From Megascapheus bottae (Eukaryota; Chordata; Mammalia; Rodentia; Geomyidae): 64,000 bases of DNA. The stretch spans positions 5,847,001 through 5,911,000 of the forward strand of contig JANJXV010000030.1 of NCBI GenBank assembly GCA_024803745.1. Reading direction: 5' to 3'. Shown in pieces: positions 48,581 through 57,460 of this stretch. Both the position numbers and the translations under genes were made by a program. The notes beneath the pieces are model-generated. The model made no database searches, was not told the DNA's origin, and worked only from the letters and a program-made list of their open reading frames with translations. Each line of letters opens with the position of its first letter. Within the stretch, counting starts at the first letter, position 1.

Positions 48581-51500
48581 GTGACGCGGGCGTTGCGGCC
48601 GGGAGGGAGGGAGGGAGAGAGGCACGCCGGCGCGGGGGGCCCTCTCGGGGTGCCCAGGCCTGGGATGCGCTCCGGGTCTGACTCGGCCCGCGCTGTCCAG
48701 CTGTAAACCCAGCTGTGCCGGGGGCTCCGGGGCGCAGAGGGCACCCTGGGGAGGGCAGAGGGCACCCTGGGGAGGGCAGAGGGCACCCTGGGGAGGGGGG
48801 CGCAGGGGTCACCCTGGGGAGGGCAGGGGCACCCAGGGGAGGGGGGCAGAGGGCACCCTGGGGAGGGGGGGCAGAGGGCACCCTGGGGAGGGCAGGGGTC
48901 ACCCTGGGGAGGGCAGAGGGCACCCTGGGGAGGGGGGGCAGAGGGCACCCTGGGGAGGGCAGAGGACACCCTGGGGAGGGCAGGGGTCACCCTGGGGAGG
49001 GCAGAGGGCACCCTGGGGAGGGGGGGCAGAGGGCACCCTGGGGAGGGCAGAGGGCACCCTGGGGAGGGGGGCCCAGGGGTCACCCTGGGGAGGGCAGTGG
49101 GCACCCTGGGGAGGGGGGCAGAGGGCACCCTGGGGAGGGGGGCGCAGGGGCCCAAATTGTTGACATAGAGTTACTATTATTATTATTATTATCATCATCA
49201 TCATCACTGGAGATTGAACATGGTGGATTCTAGACAAACACTGCATCACTTAGGCCATGCTGCCTGCTGAGCCCCTTTGGTTTTTGAGATAGGGTGTCAG
49301 GGATAACATTTCCTGGATTGACCTTGAATTCTTGATTCTCCTTCCTCTGCCTTCAGAATAGCTATGGTCATAGACGCTCTGTTATTATTGATAACACATT
49401 TTAAAATTCTTTTGATCATGCAGGAAGCATGGCATCTAGCACAATTTTCTGTAGGTACTAAGAGTAACTATAGTTCCCGCCCCCCAAAAAAATTTACGTT
49501 AAAGATCAGTAACATAGATTACCAATAAACTACTTTCTGGCTTTGATATGCCCTAGGGTGGGGAGTGGTTATGACCAGTACCAACTTGATGACTTCTGTT
49601 AATTGATTCCCCTTCCTGGGGTGGAAAGGGAAGGGGGATGGGAATGGGGGACACCCCCACTGAAGAAGGGACACTTAGGTTTTGTTGGCTTTACAGGCCT
49701 GTCCGGGAGAAGTGACCAGAGCTGTGGAGGTGGCCATTGACGCTGGGTACCGGCACATTGATTGTGCTTATCTATACCACAATGAGAAAGAGATTGGAGA
49801 GGCAATCTCCTCCAAGATCCAGGAAGGGGTTGTGAAACGAGAAGAACTGTTCGTGGTCAGTAAGGTAGGGCCTTTGCAGTTTAGGACAGTGGCACCTTAG
49901 CTTCCTCTGTCTTGGGACAGGTAAAGTAACCCAGCATGGAGGATTTGACAGTTTTCTTATAGCAGTTGGTGACTTTGTTTTGTACTTGAACCAGAATTGA
50001 CAAGGACTTTTCACAGCCTTATGAGCAAGTCTTACAAATAAAATTTCCTCATTAGTTTAATTTTTAGTTGTAGCTTTGGGGCTGACCTCTGGCACCATTA
50101 AGATAAACATAGTAGGGAAAATAATGAAGGAAAGAGCAATTTAAAATTTTTCTTCTTATTCAGGAATGTGGAAGGAAATATAACTAAATTAATATAAAAC
50201 AATGTAAGTTATGTACATTATATATATATATTAAGTTACCTGGTTTAACATGCATGATTATAATATCTTAGAATCACAGAGAACTTAGAATATAAAGTCT
50301 ATATGACTGAAAAAATGATAGAAAAATTTTTCTGATTTTTATTCATACCTTTTCTGCCTCCAGACATTCCTTTTTCATTTTGTGGTCACAGTGGACCCAA
50401 ATAAGCAAAAACCCTCCCATTCATAACTTCTCCTTCAAGGTAGCACTTTTGCACCTGAACCACACTTGTGCTTCCAGCTTTTCGCTGGCTCACTGGCGAT
50501 AAGCGTCTCTTGGATTTGTCTGCTTGCACTGGCTTCAAACCAAGATCTTCTTATCTCAGCCTCCTGGGAGTAGCTCGGATTATAGGCATGAGCCACTCAC
50601 CCAACTCCAGTGACATTTTTTAAAAATAGTGTCACCACCCTCCCCTGAGAACCTCCGTTGCCTTTCTTGTCATGTCATCTCAAATGTTTTGGGTCTTCCC
50701 CATGAGAGCTCTGTGGGGCTTTGGGGCTGCTGTATAAGCACTGAGTTGTGGTTTGTCACAGTGGCCTCCCTTCTTTACTGTAGCTATGGTGCACCTACCA
50801 CAAGAAGTCCTTAGTGAAATCGGCCTGCCTGGAGAGTCTGAATGCCTTAAAGTTGGATTACCTGGATCTCTACCTCATTCACTGGCCCATGGGTTTCAAG
50901 GTACTGGTTCATCGGTGGTTAGATTTGCATGAGAGACTGGATGAATGTCGAGATGGGAGGTGGTTTTGATGCAAAATAGATAGAACAGCTGATGGTGAAA
51001 AATTCCCCCCCCCCAATTATGAAACAGGCTGGAACTTTTGACATTTAATATTATTGGAGGTGTTATTAGGTGTGTAGCGTGACCGTGCCTGAGTAAAGAT
51101 GATAGACATGGAAACCTGAAATTTCTCAGGAGAGCTTGATTTTTTACCCCCGCAGGGTATCTCTCTCTGCCTTCTGCAGTGTTGTGCATCTTTGCTCTGT
51201 TACTTCATTTATCTCTCCTTAGGCTTGGAATTCCCAGAAGAGATAATCAGAATAATTGACTTGGGGGACGGTTTGTGTTCTTAAGCCACAAAGAGCCAAC
51301 TCCTCCATTCTTGAAATCACTGCATTGACTTAGCAGTTAGCAGAGATTGGAAGTCATCCCTCCTTATCTGTGGGAGAGACAATGAACTTCGAGGCCATCC
51401 AGTTCCCATCCTAGGAAAATGGAGATTAAGAAGTCAGGACCACGCAGGAGTTGGGCCTACTGGTGGAGTGCTTGCCTCGCATGCACAAAGCCCTGGTTTA

Positions 51501-54500
51501 TCACATACACAGAAAAAGCTGGAAGTGGTGCTGTGGCTCAAGTGTTAGAGTGTTAACCTCGAGAAAGCCCGAGGCCTTGAGTTCCTGTCCCAGGACTGGC
51601 AAAAAAAAAAAGTCAGGACCAAAGATTAGACCCCGTTCTGCTGACTAGAGCTTCCCCCCATATTTTTGGATTTTTTTCCTTGTCTGTCTCTCCTTCAAGA
51701 ATGACCACAAAGCTCAATAAGCTTGTATTCTTCCAATTCTGGCAGTCTGGAGACCAAGACTTACCTTTGGGTGACAATGGCATGGTTATACCCAGTGACA
51801 CGAACTTCCTGGATACTTGGGAGGTAAGCTGAGAGACACCATCTCCAAACTTCATCCCTGCTTAGAGATATCCAGGTAGGAAATACCGGGAGACCTTTTA
51901 AGCTTTCCGTGTTTGAGTGTCTCAGTCTAGACCATCTTGGGCCAAAACGGGAGATCATGTCTCAAAATTAACCAGAACAAAATGGCCTGAAAGCCTGAGT
52001 CAAGTCATATACTGCCTTATTACTAAGGGAGGCTAAGATGTGAGGATCACGGTTTAACGCTGGGCCGAGTAGGAAAGTCTAATTAATGACTAAAAAAGCT
52101 GGAAGTGTAGCTGTGGCTCAAGTGGTAGAGTGGTGGAGCAAAAAGGCTCCAGACAGCACCCAGGCTCTGAGTTCAAAGCTCCCAGGATTGAAAAAAAAAA
52201 TTCACCCTGTAATATGGACAAATTATTCCTACTCTGGGTTCCGTGAGGTTCTAGAACGTGCCCAGTGGGGCCCCCGCCCCCCCCCCCCACACTACTGTGT
52301 GGCTGTGGAAATTCCTTTCGTGCTTTCAGGTAAAATATCATACATTTATTTTCTGGGATGGTTTTTCCAAACCTTCTGTGAAGTTGCTGAAGGTCACGCC
52401 TGGCCGACAGCGTGCAGACAGAGGTCAGGCACCCAGCAGAATTCCTGGATCTCTTCTAGGCCATGGAGGACCTGGTGGTCCTAGGCCTGGTCAAGGCCAT
52501 TGGGGTGTCAAACTTCAACAGTGACCAACTCGACAGGCTCTTGAAGAAGCCTGATTTGAGGATCAAGCCATTAACCAACCAGGTGAGTGGGTGAGTGGCC
52601 TTGATTTGTGCAGGGAGAGGGTGGCCTGGGGTAGGGTTATCATGTGTGGCTCTGAGCTGGCACTGGCGTGTTTAGAAGGACGGAAGCCTCAGCAGACAGA
52701 CCCCTTACTCCCATTGCAGGGAATGAGGTTCTTCCTGTGCCTCTTCCAGAAGAGGACTAGGCGTGGGGGGATGTAGTACCCACCCAGGCCCTCAGACTGC
52801 CAAGACAGGGCTTCCTGTTCTTTTTGTTTTTGTAATGCAGAGGAAATATTCATGAATATTCATTTTCCCCAATGAATAAGATAATAAGCTTTAAAATAGA
52901 ATACAACACATCGATCCACCATGAAGAATAAAGGACACAATTGGATGAATTTTCACAAGTGGATATACCCACAAAACTCTGGCTCAGGAGCAGGAAACCA
53001 TATGCTCAGCCTTCCAGAAGCTCCTGTGTCCTGTCCTTGTCACCAGCACACAGCACAGCCAGCAACCTGACTGTAACATAGTTTCGTGTAGCATCATTTA
53101 AAACTTTTATGCCCAGAATCTGTTCATAAGCAACAGTATCTTTCCTATGATTAGGAATGGTTGCTGCCAGATCTTGAAGAAACAGGTACCCAATAAATGA
53201 ATATGACATAGAAGGCATCAACTGCCAGAATACGTCCTAAAGGGTAATCAAGGGCACAGGAGAGGTGGGAGCTATGGACTGGGTGCGGAAAGAAGGCTTC
53301 GCCGTACAGTGATGCTGGAGCGTTCCAGTGACGTCCACTCTAAACAGCAGACCTTCATCTTACAGATGGTCGAGCCCAACCTGCTCACACAGGGACGAAA
53401 ACTCCCAAGTCTGATAAGCAACTGCCAAGACCTTGCTACACGTCGTCTCTTGTGGAGAGCTGCGGGTCTGAACTTTTATGGTATCCGCTGCTTCTTTTGC
53501 AGATTGAATGCAATCCTTACCTCACACAGGAGAAACTGATTGGTTTCTGCCAAGACAGAGGTGTAACTGTGACTGCATACCGCCCTCTTGGTGGGCCCAG
53601 GTGAGAGTGCGTGGAAAGCTGGGTCCGCGCAGGGCAGAGACGTCCTGTTCGGGAGATCCTCGCTGTGGAGGTGTTGAAAGGGCATCGAGGGTGTCCATTC
53701 CTGAGCTGTAGGCAGCTGCACTGGGTGGCAGACCATTACTCTGGGCCGTCCTGTACCAGACAGTGTCACCCGCCCTGAAAGGCTGGCTTTGTGGAACTCC
53801 AGGCTAGAGCATCAGTCAGCTGCTGCTCACTCTCAGGGCAGATGGCAGGCAGATAAACCCCACCTCACGTTCATCCAAGAACATGGAATTTGTACTTCAG
53901 TCTTGCTAGCAGCTCTGGAGCCCCACCTAAGCCGGAGCTGAAACAGACTCCACCCTCACCCTCCCAAGCCAGCCCAGCTCCAAGAGCCACAGATTCTTGT
54001 GCCAGGAGAAGCTGGAATCTGCCCTTTGGTCTCTTCTATCACCATTTCTGTTTGTGAAGCATTCCCCGAGGAACCCTGCAAGTCTCTTTAAAGGGTCAAG
54101 TTTTGGCTGGCCCCTGGGTGAAGCTGACCTGGCCTCTGTCGCCCCCGAAGACCTCTAGCCTCACATCTCCCCAGTCCCACAAACCCCAGCACATTCATCA
54201 AGTGAAATGACCTGTGGTTGCTTGCATAGAATGTTCTTTTTGGTCCCTGTGACTTTGCATGAAGTCTTTCACTCTGAAAATCTATTGGTTAAAACCTAGT
54301 TACAGCCCATTTCTGTTTTCAGCTTGAGCTTGCAGAGCCTCCCAAGGAGCCCTCCCAGAGCCCCTTCGTTGAGTTTTGTGACTAGCCCTTGTCCCACCAG
54401 CTGGTCATTGCCCTCTTCTCAGGCCCTCCGGCTAATGCTTCTTGATGGCTGGGGCCATGTGCCAGCCCCCAGCCCAGGGCAGTGCCTGGCGCATGCCAGG

Positions 54501-56858
54501 AGGTGGAGAGGGACTGAACTCCCTGTCTTGTCATCTGTGTGTTTGCCCTGGGAAGTGAGGCGTGCATGTTTGGATTTTGGCAAAACTAGGTTGGCCCCCA
54601 AAGGCTGGGTCACAGCCCCTGGGTGGGGCACGCTCAAGATTCCCCTGCCTCTGCCAGAAAGAGTGCCCGGCTTAGTTCATGCCAGGCGCTTGAAGGAGTG
54701 CTTGGAACCTGGTCGCCGCTTCATAGATTTTTGTTTTTTAATGAAGAAGTCTCTTCCTAATGACCAGAACTTGCCCTTTTTCCAGGTCATAGGTGTCCAC
54801 ACGAATCAGACCGTATGGTAATGTGTAGACGCTGTGTATCCATGGAGTCTATGGTGAACATAGATTTTTTTTTTAAAAATTTTAAGGCTCCAGCAATTCA
54901 CTCAACCACCATTTCCATGGTGTTTGTTCACGCCCCGGTGGAGGTTTTCTGACCTGGAAAGCACTTGACCCGGGCGCGTGCCCAGTGCCTCCCCGGGGCT
55001 CCCCTGGCCAGGCTGCCCTGCCCTGGCCCCCCTCCCCGGGCTCCTCCCCTCTCCGAGCTCCCCTCCTCGGGCTCCCTCAGGTTCTGGTCTCAGGGCTCTG
55101 TGTCTCTCTAGCCAAGGGGTGGACTTGATGGACGACCCGGTGATTCAGAGGATCGCCTCTGCGCACCAGAAGTCCCCTGCGCAGGTGCGGGGGGCCGGGG
55201 GCGGAGGCCTAGATGCGGGGAGCCCGGGTGCGGGGGTCCTGGGTGTCGGGGTGCGGGGAGCCGGGGTGCGGGGGGGGCAGGGTGTCGGGGTGCGGGGTCA
55301 AGGGAGCCGGGGTGCGGAGATCCGGGGTGCAGGGCGGCCTGGGTGTGGGGGGCCGGGGAGCCGGGGTGCAGGGGTCTTGGGTGCAGGGGGGCCGGGGTGC
55401 AGGGGGGCAAGGGTGTGGGGTGCGGGGGGCCGGGGTGCCGGGGTGGGGGGGGCCGGGCTGCCGGGGTGTGGGGGCCTGGGTGTGGGGTGCGGGGGGCCTG
55501 GGTGACGGGAGCCGGGGTGCAGGGGTCTTGGGTGCAGGGGGGCCGGGGTGCGGGGGGGCAAGGGTGTGGGGTGTGGGGTGCGGGGGGCCGGGGTGTGGGG
55601 GCCTGGGTGTGGGGTGCGGGGGGCCTGGGTGATGGGGCCTGGGTGTGGGGTGCGGGGGGCCGGGGTGTGGGGTGCAGGGGGCCGGGTATGGGCGGCCGCC
55701 CGGCCCCGAGGCCTCCCCGCGGACACGCGTGTCCCCCGCTGTCGGCTCCCCCGCAGGTTCTGGTCCGGTTTCAGATGCAGCGGAACGTGGTGGTGATCCC
55801 GAAGTCCGTCACCCCAAGTCGGATTCAAGAGAACATCCAGGTAGGCAGGCCCGGTCTCCGTGGGGTCACCTCCGGCCCCCCGGCCCCCGGGAGGTGGGGA
55901 GCCAGCCCACACCACCCCGAGCTTCTGAGGTGGCACTGGACGAGGCGGGCAGGGTGGAAGCCTGCGTGAGCCAGGCCGTCCGGTGCTGTGGCTCTGCTGC
56001 CCCTGTGTCCCCGGAGGCCTGGCCCAGGCCGGGGACCGAGCCCAGGCCCGGGGGGGGGGAGAGGGGAGGAAGGGGTGGAGCCCGTTTCTAACCAACACTT
56101 TCTTTTTGTTCCAGGTGTTTGATTTTGAATTAACAGAGCAAGATATGAAGGACCTCTTGGCTTTAAACAGGAATCTCCGACAGGCCACCCTGCCAGCGTA
56201 AATATGTGTCCCTCCCTGTCCTTCCTCTTTAAAATGCAAGGCACAGCGTAAGGGTGGACTGATTTCTGAATGGGCTTTTCCTAGACACGTGCCAGGGTGA
56301 CTCACCCTGCCTGTACTCAGAGGGGACAGCACCGCAGAAAACACAAAACTACATGTGTGTGTGTCTGTGTGTCTGTATCCATGCAGCTATGTATCTGTGT
56401 GTCCGCGTACCAAGGCCTGGGCGCTTGACACTTAACATTTTTGCTTAAGGCTGGCATAGTACTTGAGCCACAGCTCCACTCCTGTTTTTTTGTTTTTTAA
56501 TTTATTATTCACTATGGGGTTTATTTGGTTTTTGGTTGGTTGGTTTGGGTGGTTAATTGGAGAGAAGAGTCTCACAGATTTTCCTGCCAGGGCAGACTTC
56601 AAACCTCAGTCCTCAGATCTCAGCCACCCCCTCCCCCCTCAATCTAGGATTACGATCTTGAGCTGCTCTAGGATTACAGTTGTGAGCTGTTGGAGCCCAG
56701 CCCCAGATTAATGTATCTGTTAGCATTAAAATGAGTCTATTATTCACTTGGTTTCTGTTGGGGTTTTTTTTTGGGGGGGGGAATGTTGTTTTAAAGTTGT
56801 TGTTCTGTTTTTCAGAACTAAAAATCATAAAGATTATCCTTTCCACATTGAGTTCTGA
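48542..56858 (+). CDS. AKR1E2: AKR1E2 (Akr1e1), 1,5-anhydro-D-fructose reductase, complete ten-exon gene
   Basis: Cytosolic NADPH-dependent aldo-keto reductase of the AKR1E group; in the family it reduces 1,5-anhydro-D-fructose to 1,5-anhydro-D-glucitol. Coding exons: 48542-48580, 49697-49864, 50784-50900, 51746-51823, 52460-52582, 53503-53600, 55112-55184, 55757-55840, 56115-56197, 56816-56858. Every intron is GT-AG and the sum is 906 nt, giving 301 residues plus TGA, the length I recall for mouse Akr1e1. The N-terminus [13 protein letters not shown] is typical of the group. The catalytic tetrad is complete: Asp35, Tyr40 (in DCAYLYHNE), Lys69 and His102 (LIHWPMG). Cofactor-binding motifs are GVSNFN (149-154), the IECNPYL turn (176-182) and IPKSVTP with Arg254. 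It is a (beta/alpha)8 barrel with no signal peptide or membrane segment. The start has a strong Kozak context (G at -3, G at +4). The protein ends in Phe where I remember Tyr in mouse. No frameshift or internal stop is seen, so this is a functional gene. AKR1E2 over AKR1C/AKR1B: confident. Confidence 0.95.
48728..49152 (+). repeat. GC-rich minisatellite in AKR1E2 intron 1
   Basis: Tandem array of roughly 22-28-base units sharing CACCCTGGGGAGGG, with connectors GCAGAGGG, GCAGGGGT or extra G runs. Around 18 units are visible. Both strands stay open in several frames only because the repeat lacks stops; I do not treat these Pro/Gly-rich frames as genes. Confidence 0.93.
49174..49207 (+). repeat. 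(ATT)n(ATC)n microsatellite
   Basis: About six ATT units pass into about five ATC units in intron 1. It sits directly at the tail of an antisense SINE (49208 onward), the position of that element's A-rich tail. Confidence 0.85.
49208..49370 (-). mobile_element. ID/B1-type SINE in AKR1E2 intron 1, antisense
   Basis: CTGGAGATTGAACATGGTGG and TAGACAAACACTGCATCACT resemble the antisense ID head. TTTTTGAGATAGGGTGTCAG and TTGACCTTGAATTCTTGATT resemble antisense B1. The ATT/ATC microsatellite is its tail. Confidence 0.72.
49697..49864 (+). CDS. AKR1E2: AKR1E2 exon 2
   Basis: 168 nt, phase 0 at both ends, residues 14-69. Carries catalytic Asp35 and Tyr40 in [14 protein letters not shown] and catalytic Lys69 as its last codon (VVSK). 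The 168-nt size is the standard AKR1 exon 2. Acceptor ttacag, donor gtaggg. Confidence 0.95.
50440..50610 (-). mobile_element. B1+ID composite SINE in AKR1E2 intron 2, antisense
   Basis: ACCTGAACCACACTTGTGCT, TCCAGCTTTTCGCTGG, then ACTGGCTTCAAACCAAGATC, CTCAGCCTCCTGGGAGTAGC and ATTATAGGCATGAGCCACTC. Confidence 0.85.
50784..50900 (+). CDS. AKR1E2: AKR1E2 exon 3
   Basis: 117 nt, phase 0, residues 70-108. Opens with LWCTYHKKS and contains [18 protein letters not shown], with catalytic His102. Acceptor ctgtag, donor gtactg. Size identical to AKR1C exon 3. Confidence 0.95.
51443..51610 (+). mobile_element. ID dimer SINE in AKR1E2 intron 3, with target duplications
   Basis: GAGTTGGGCCTACTGGTGGA ... 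GAAGTGGTGCTGTGGCTCAA ... CCCAGGACTGGC and poly(A). Duplications AGTCAGGACCA on both sides (51432-51442, 51611-51621). Confidence 0.92.
51746..51823 (+). CDS. AKR1E2: AKR1E2 exon 4
   Basis: 78 nt, phase 0, residues 109-134, reading [20 protein letters not shown] and then FLDTWE. This is loop A over the substrate pocket and the most divergent part compared with AKR1C. Acceptor ggcag, donor gtaagc. Confidence 0.94.
51963..52200 (+). mobile_element. B1+ID composite SINE in AKR1E2 intron 4
   Basis: B1-like part GGAGGCTAAGATGTGAGGAT CACGG, linker, then GGAAGTGTAGCTGTGGCTCA AGTGGTAGAGTGG and TGAGTTCAAAGCTCCCAGGA with poly(A). Confidence 0.85.
52460..52582 (+). CDS. AKR1E2: AKR1E2 exon 5
   Basis: 123 nt, phase 0, residues 135-175 beginning [20 protein letters not shown]. 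Ser151 and Asn152 correspond to the nicotinamide-contacting Ser166/Asn167 of AKR1C, and Gln175 to Gln190. Acceptor cttctag, donor gtgagt. Confidence 0.95.
53503..53600 (+). CDS. AKR1E2: AKR1E2 exon 6
   Basis: 98 nt, enters in phase 0 and leaves with two bases of a Ser codon. Residues 176-208 include [12 protein letters not shown] and [12 protein letters not shown], where Tyr201 stacks on the nicotinamide. It is 12 nt shorter than AKR1C exon 6, reflecting the shorter AKR1E loop B. Confidence 0.94.
55112..55184 (+). CDS. AKR1E2: AKR1E2 exon 7
   Basis: 73 nt, residues 208-232, reading [20 protein letters not shown] and then KSPAQ. It ends CAG|gtgcgg in phase 0. In the AKR1C gene of this window the equivalent codons are fused with the next exon in one 166-nt exon. 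Confidence 0.93.
55185..55720 (+). repeat. G-rich minisatellite filling AKR1E2 intron 7
   Basis: Degenerate tandem repeats built from GGGGCCGGGGTGCGGGG and GGGCCTGGGTGTGGGG types occupy nearly the whole 572-base intron. The sense strand is extremely G-rich with many closely spaced G3-G7 runs. Long Gly- or Pro-rich frames here are repeat artefacts. Confidence 0.93.
55757..55840 (+). CDS. AKR1E2: AKR1E2 exon 8
   Basis: 84 nt, phase 0, residues 233-260 ([20 protein letters not shown], then SRIQENIQ). Lys248, Ser249 and Arg254 match the 2'-phosphate-binding Lys/Ser/Arg of the family and explain NADPH use. Acceptor ccgcag, donor gtaggc. Confidence 0.94.
56115..56197 (+). CDS. AKR1E2: AKR1E2 exon 9
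   Basis: 83 nt, residues 261-288 ([20 protein letters not shown], then LRQATLPA). Donor is GC|GTAAAT at 56198. Read-through would hit TAA at once, so splicing to the last exon is needed for the normal C-terminus. Same size as AKR1C exon 8. Confidence 0.93.
56420..56705 (-). mobile_element. B1+ID composite SINE in AKR1E2 intron 9, antisense
   Basis: TTGCTTAAGGCTGGCATAGT, ACTTGAGCCACAGCTCCACT, then GGTGGTTAATTGGAGAGAAG AGTCTCACAG, CTCAGATCTCAGCCACC and AGGATTACAGTTGTGAGCTG. It ends about 110 bases before exon 10. Confidence 0.85.
56816..56858 (+). CDS. AKR1E2: AKR1E2 exon 10 (coding part) with stop
   Basis: 43 nt, completing Ala288 and coding [13 protein letters not shown], then TGA at 56856-56858. 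Acceptor ttcag follows a long T-rich tract. The HKDYPFHIE tail is the AKR1E version of the AKR1C C-terminus ([10 protein letters not shown] type). Confidence 0.93.
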
Positions 56859-56986
56859 AGACTGCTGCCGCCCTCCTCCTTTTTGCTCAGCGCAGAGGAG
56901 ATAACATTGAACATCTCTGTGAAGACCCCTGGTGGCGGTCCTGGGGGCAGCCGTGCCAGGGTGGAGGCCGCCAGTAGAGGGGGTAC

Positions 56987-57456
56987 TGAAGAGCTGTAGC
57001 TAAGAATAAAGAGCTGAAGCTGAGACGCTGTAACTAGTCAGAATCCATCTTGTTGAAACTACCTCCATCTTGCAGACAGCTGGGAAATGACTTTCGCTAA
57101 CCCCTTCTCAGAAGGATTCCAAAGCGCCGTGGGCCAGCACCCAAGCAACATCTGGAATTTGTCCTCAAGTCAGCAGCTGTGGTTCACAACTGTTTATGGT
57201 AAAATTGTAATAATAGAAAGGGGTTAAGGAGTCCATCAATGTAAAGGTTAACTAACTGTAATATGGTGAGAATGGAAATCCCCCGGACTTGTTTGTTCTG
57301 TACTATAAAAACTATGCTGACCCTGTGCTCGGGGCCTCCAAGGGACTCTGACTTTCCTGGGCGCGGAGGACCAAGCTCAAGCTTGCTAATAAACAGCTCT
57401 TTGTGGCTTGCATTGGTCGTGGTCTTTCGGGGGGATGTCGAATTTAGGGTACAACA
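56987..57456 (+). mobile_element. Probable solo LTR of an ERV1-type endogenous retrovirus
   Basis: About 470 bases starting TG and ending CA, with flanking GTAC/GTAT as a possible 4-base target duplication (one mismatch). It has TATAAAA at 57304-57310 and AATAAA at 57388-57393, followed by a T/G-rich stretch, in the order U3-R-U5 on +. No retroviral coding sequence is adjacent, which fits a solo LTR left by recombination. The 5' boundary is uncertain; an alternative begins at the TGTAAC at 57031. The class is inferred from layout only. Confidence 0.7.
57005..57010 (+). terminator. AKR1E2: First AATAAA downstream of AKR1E2
   Basis: AATAAA about 150 bases after the AKR1E2 stop, just inside the proposed LTR. 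No AATAAA or ATTAAA occurs between the stop and this point. A second one, with the LTR's own 3'-processing context, is at 57388-57393. Confidence 0.5.
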
Positions 57457-57460
57457 GTAT

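Larger units (their letters stand above)
48255..48720 (+). promoter_or_regulatory. AKR1E2: CpG-island promoter of AKR1E2
   Basis: GC and CpG content rise sharply from about 48255 and cover exon 1 and the start of intron 1. No TATA box is seen near the start codon. Three CCAAT boxes (48365-48369, 48422-48426, 48453-48457), all on +, lie 85-180 bases before the ATG. This suggests NF-Y-driven, dispersed initiation between about 48460 and 48540. Confidence 0.8.

Noticed and set aside
48728..49152. CRISPR-like regular repeats
   Set aside because: Units are contiguous without unique spacers and the genome is mammalian; this is a minisatellite.
48381..49249. Several long Pro- or Gly-rich open frames on both strands (up to 232 codons)
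   Set aside because: They follow the intron-1 minisatellite unit and lack stops only because the repeat unit does; they overlap exon 1 of a real gene.
55112..55756. Idea that AKR1E2 intron 7 is a new intron grown from the minisatellite
   Set aside because: AKR1B genes, as remembered, have ten exons with the same split, so retention in AKR1E2 and loss in AKR1C is simpler.
54978..56344. Very long Pro/His- or Gly-rich frames (up to 348 codons on -)
   Set aside because: Products of the intron-7 G-rich array and GC-rich flanks; they run through confirmed AKR1E2 exons on the other strand.
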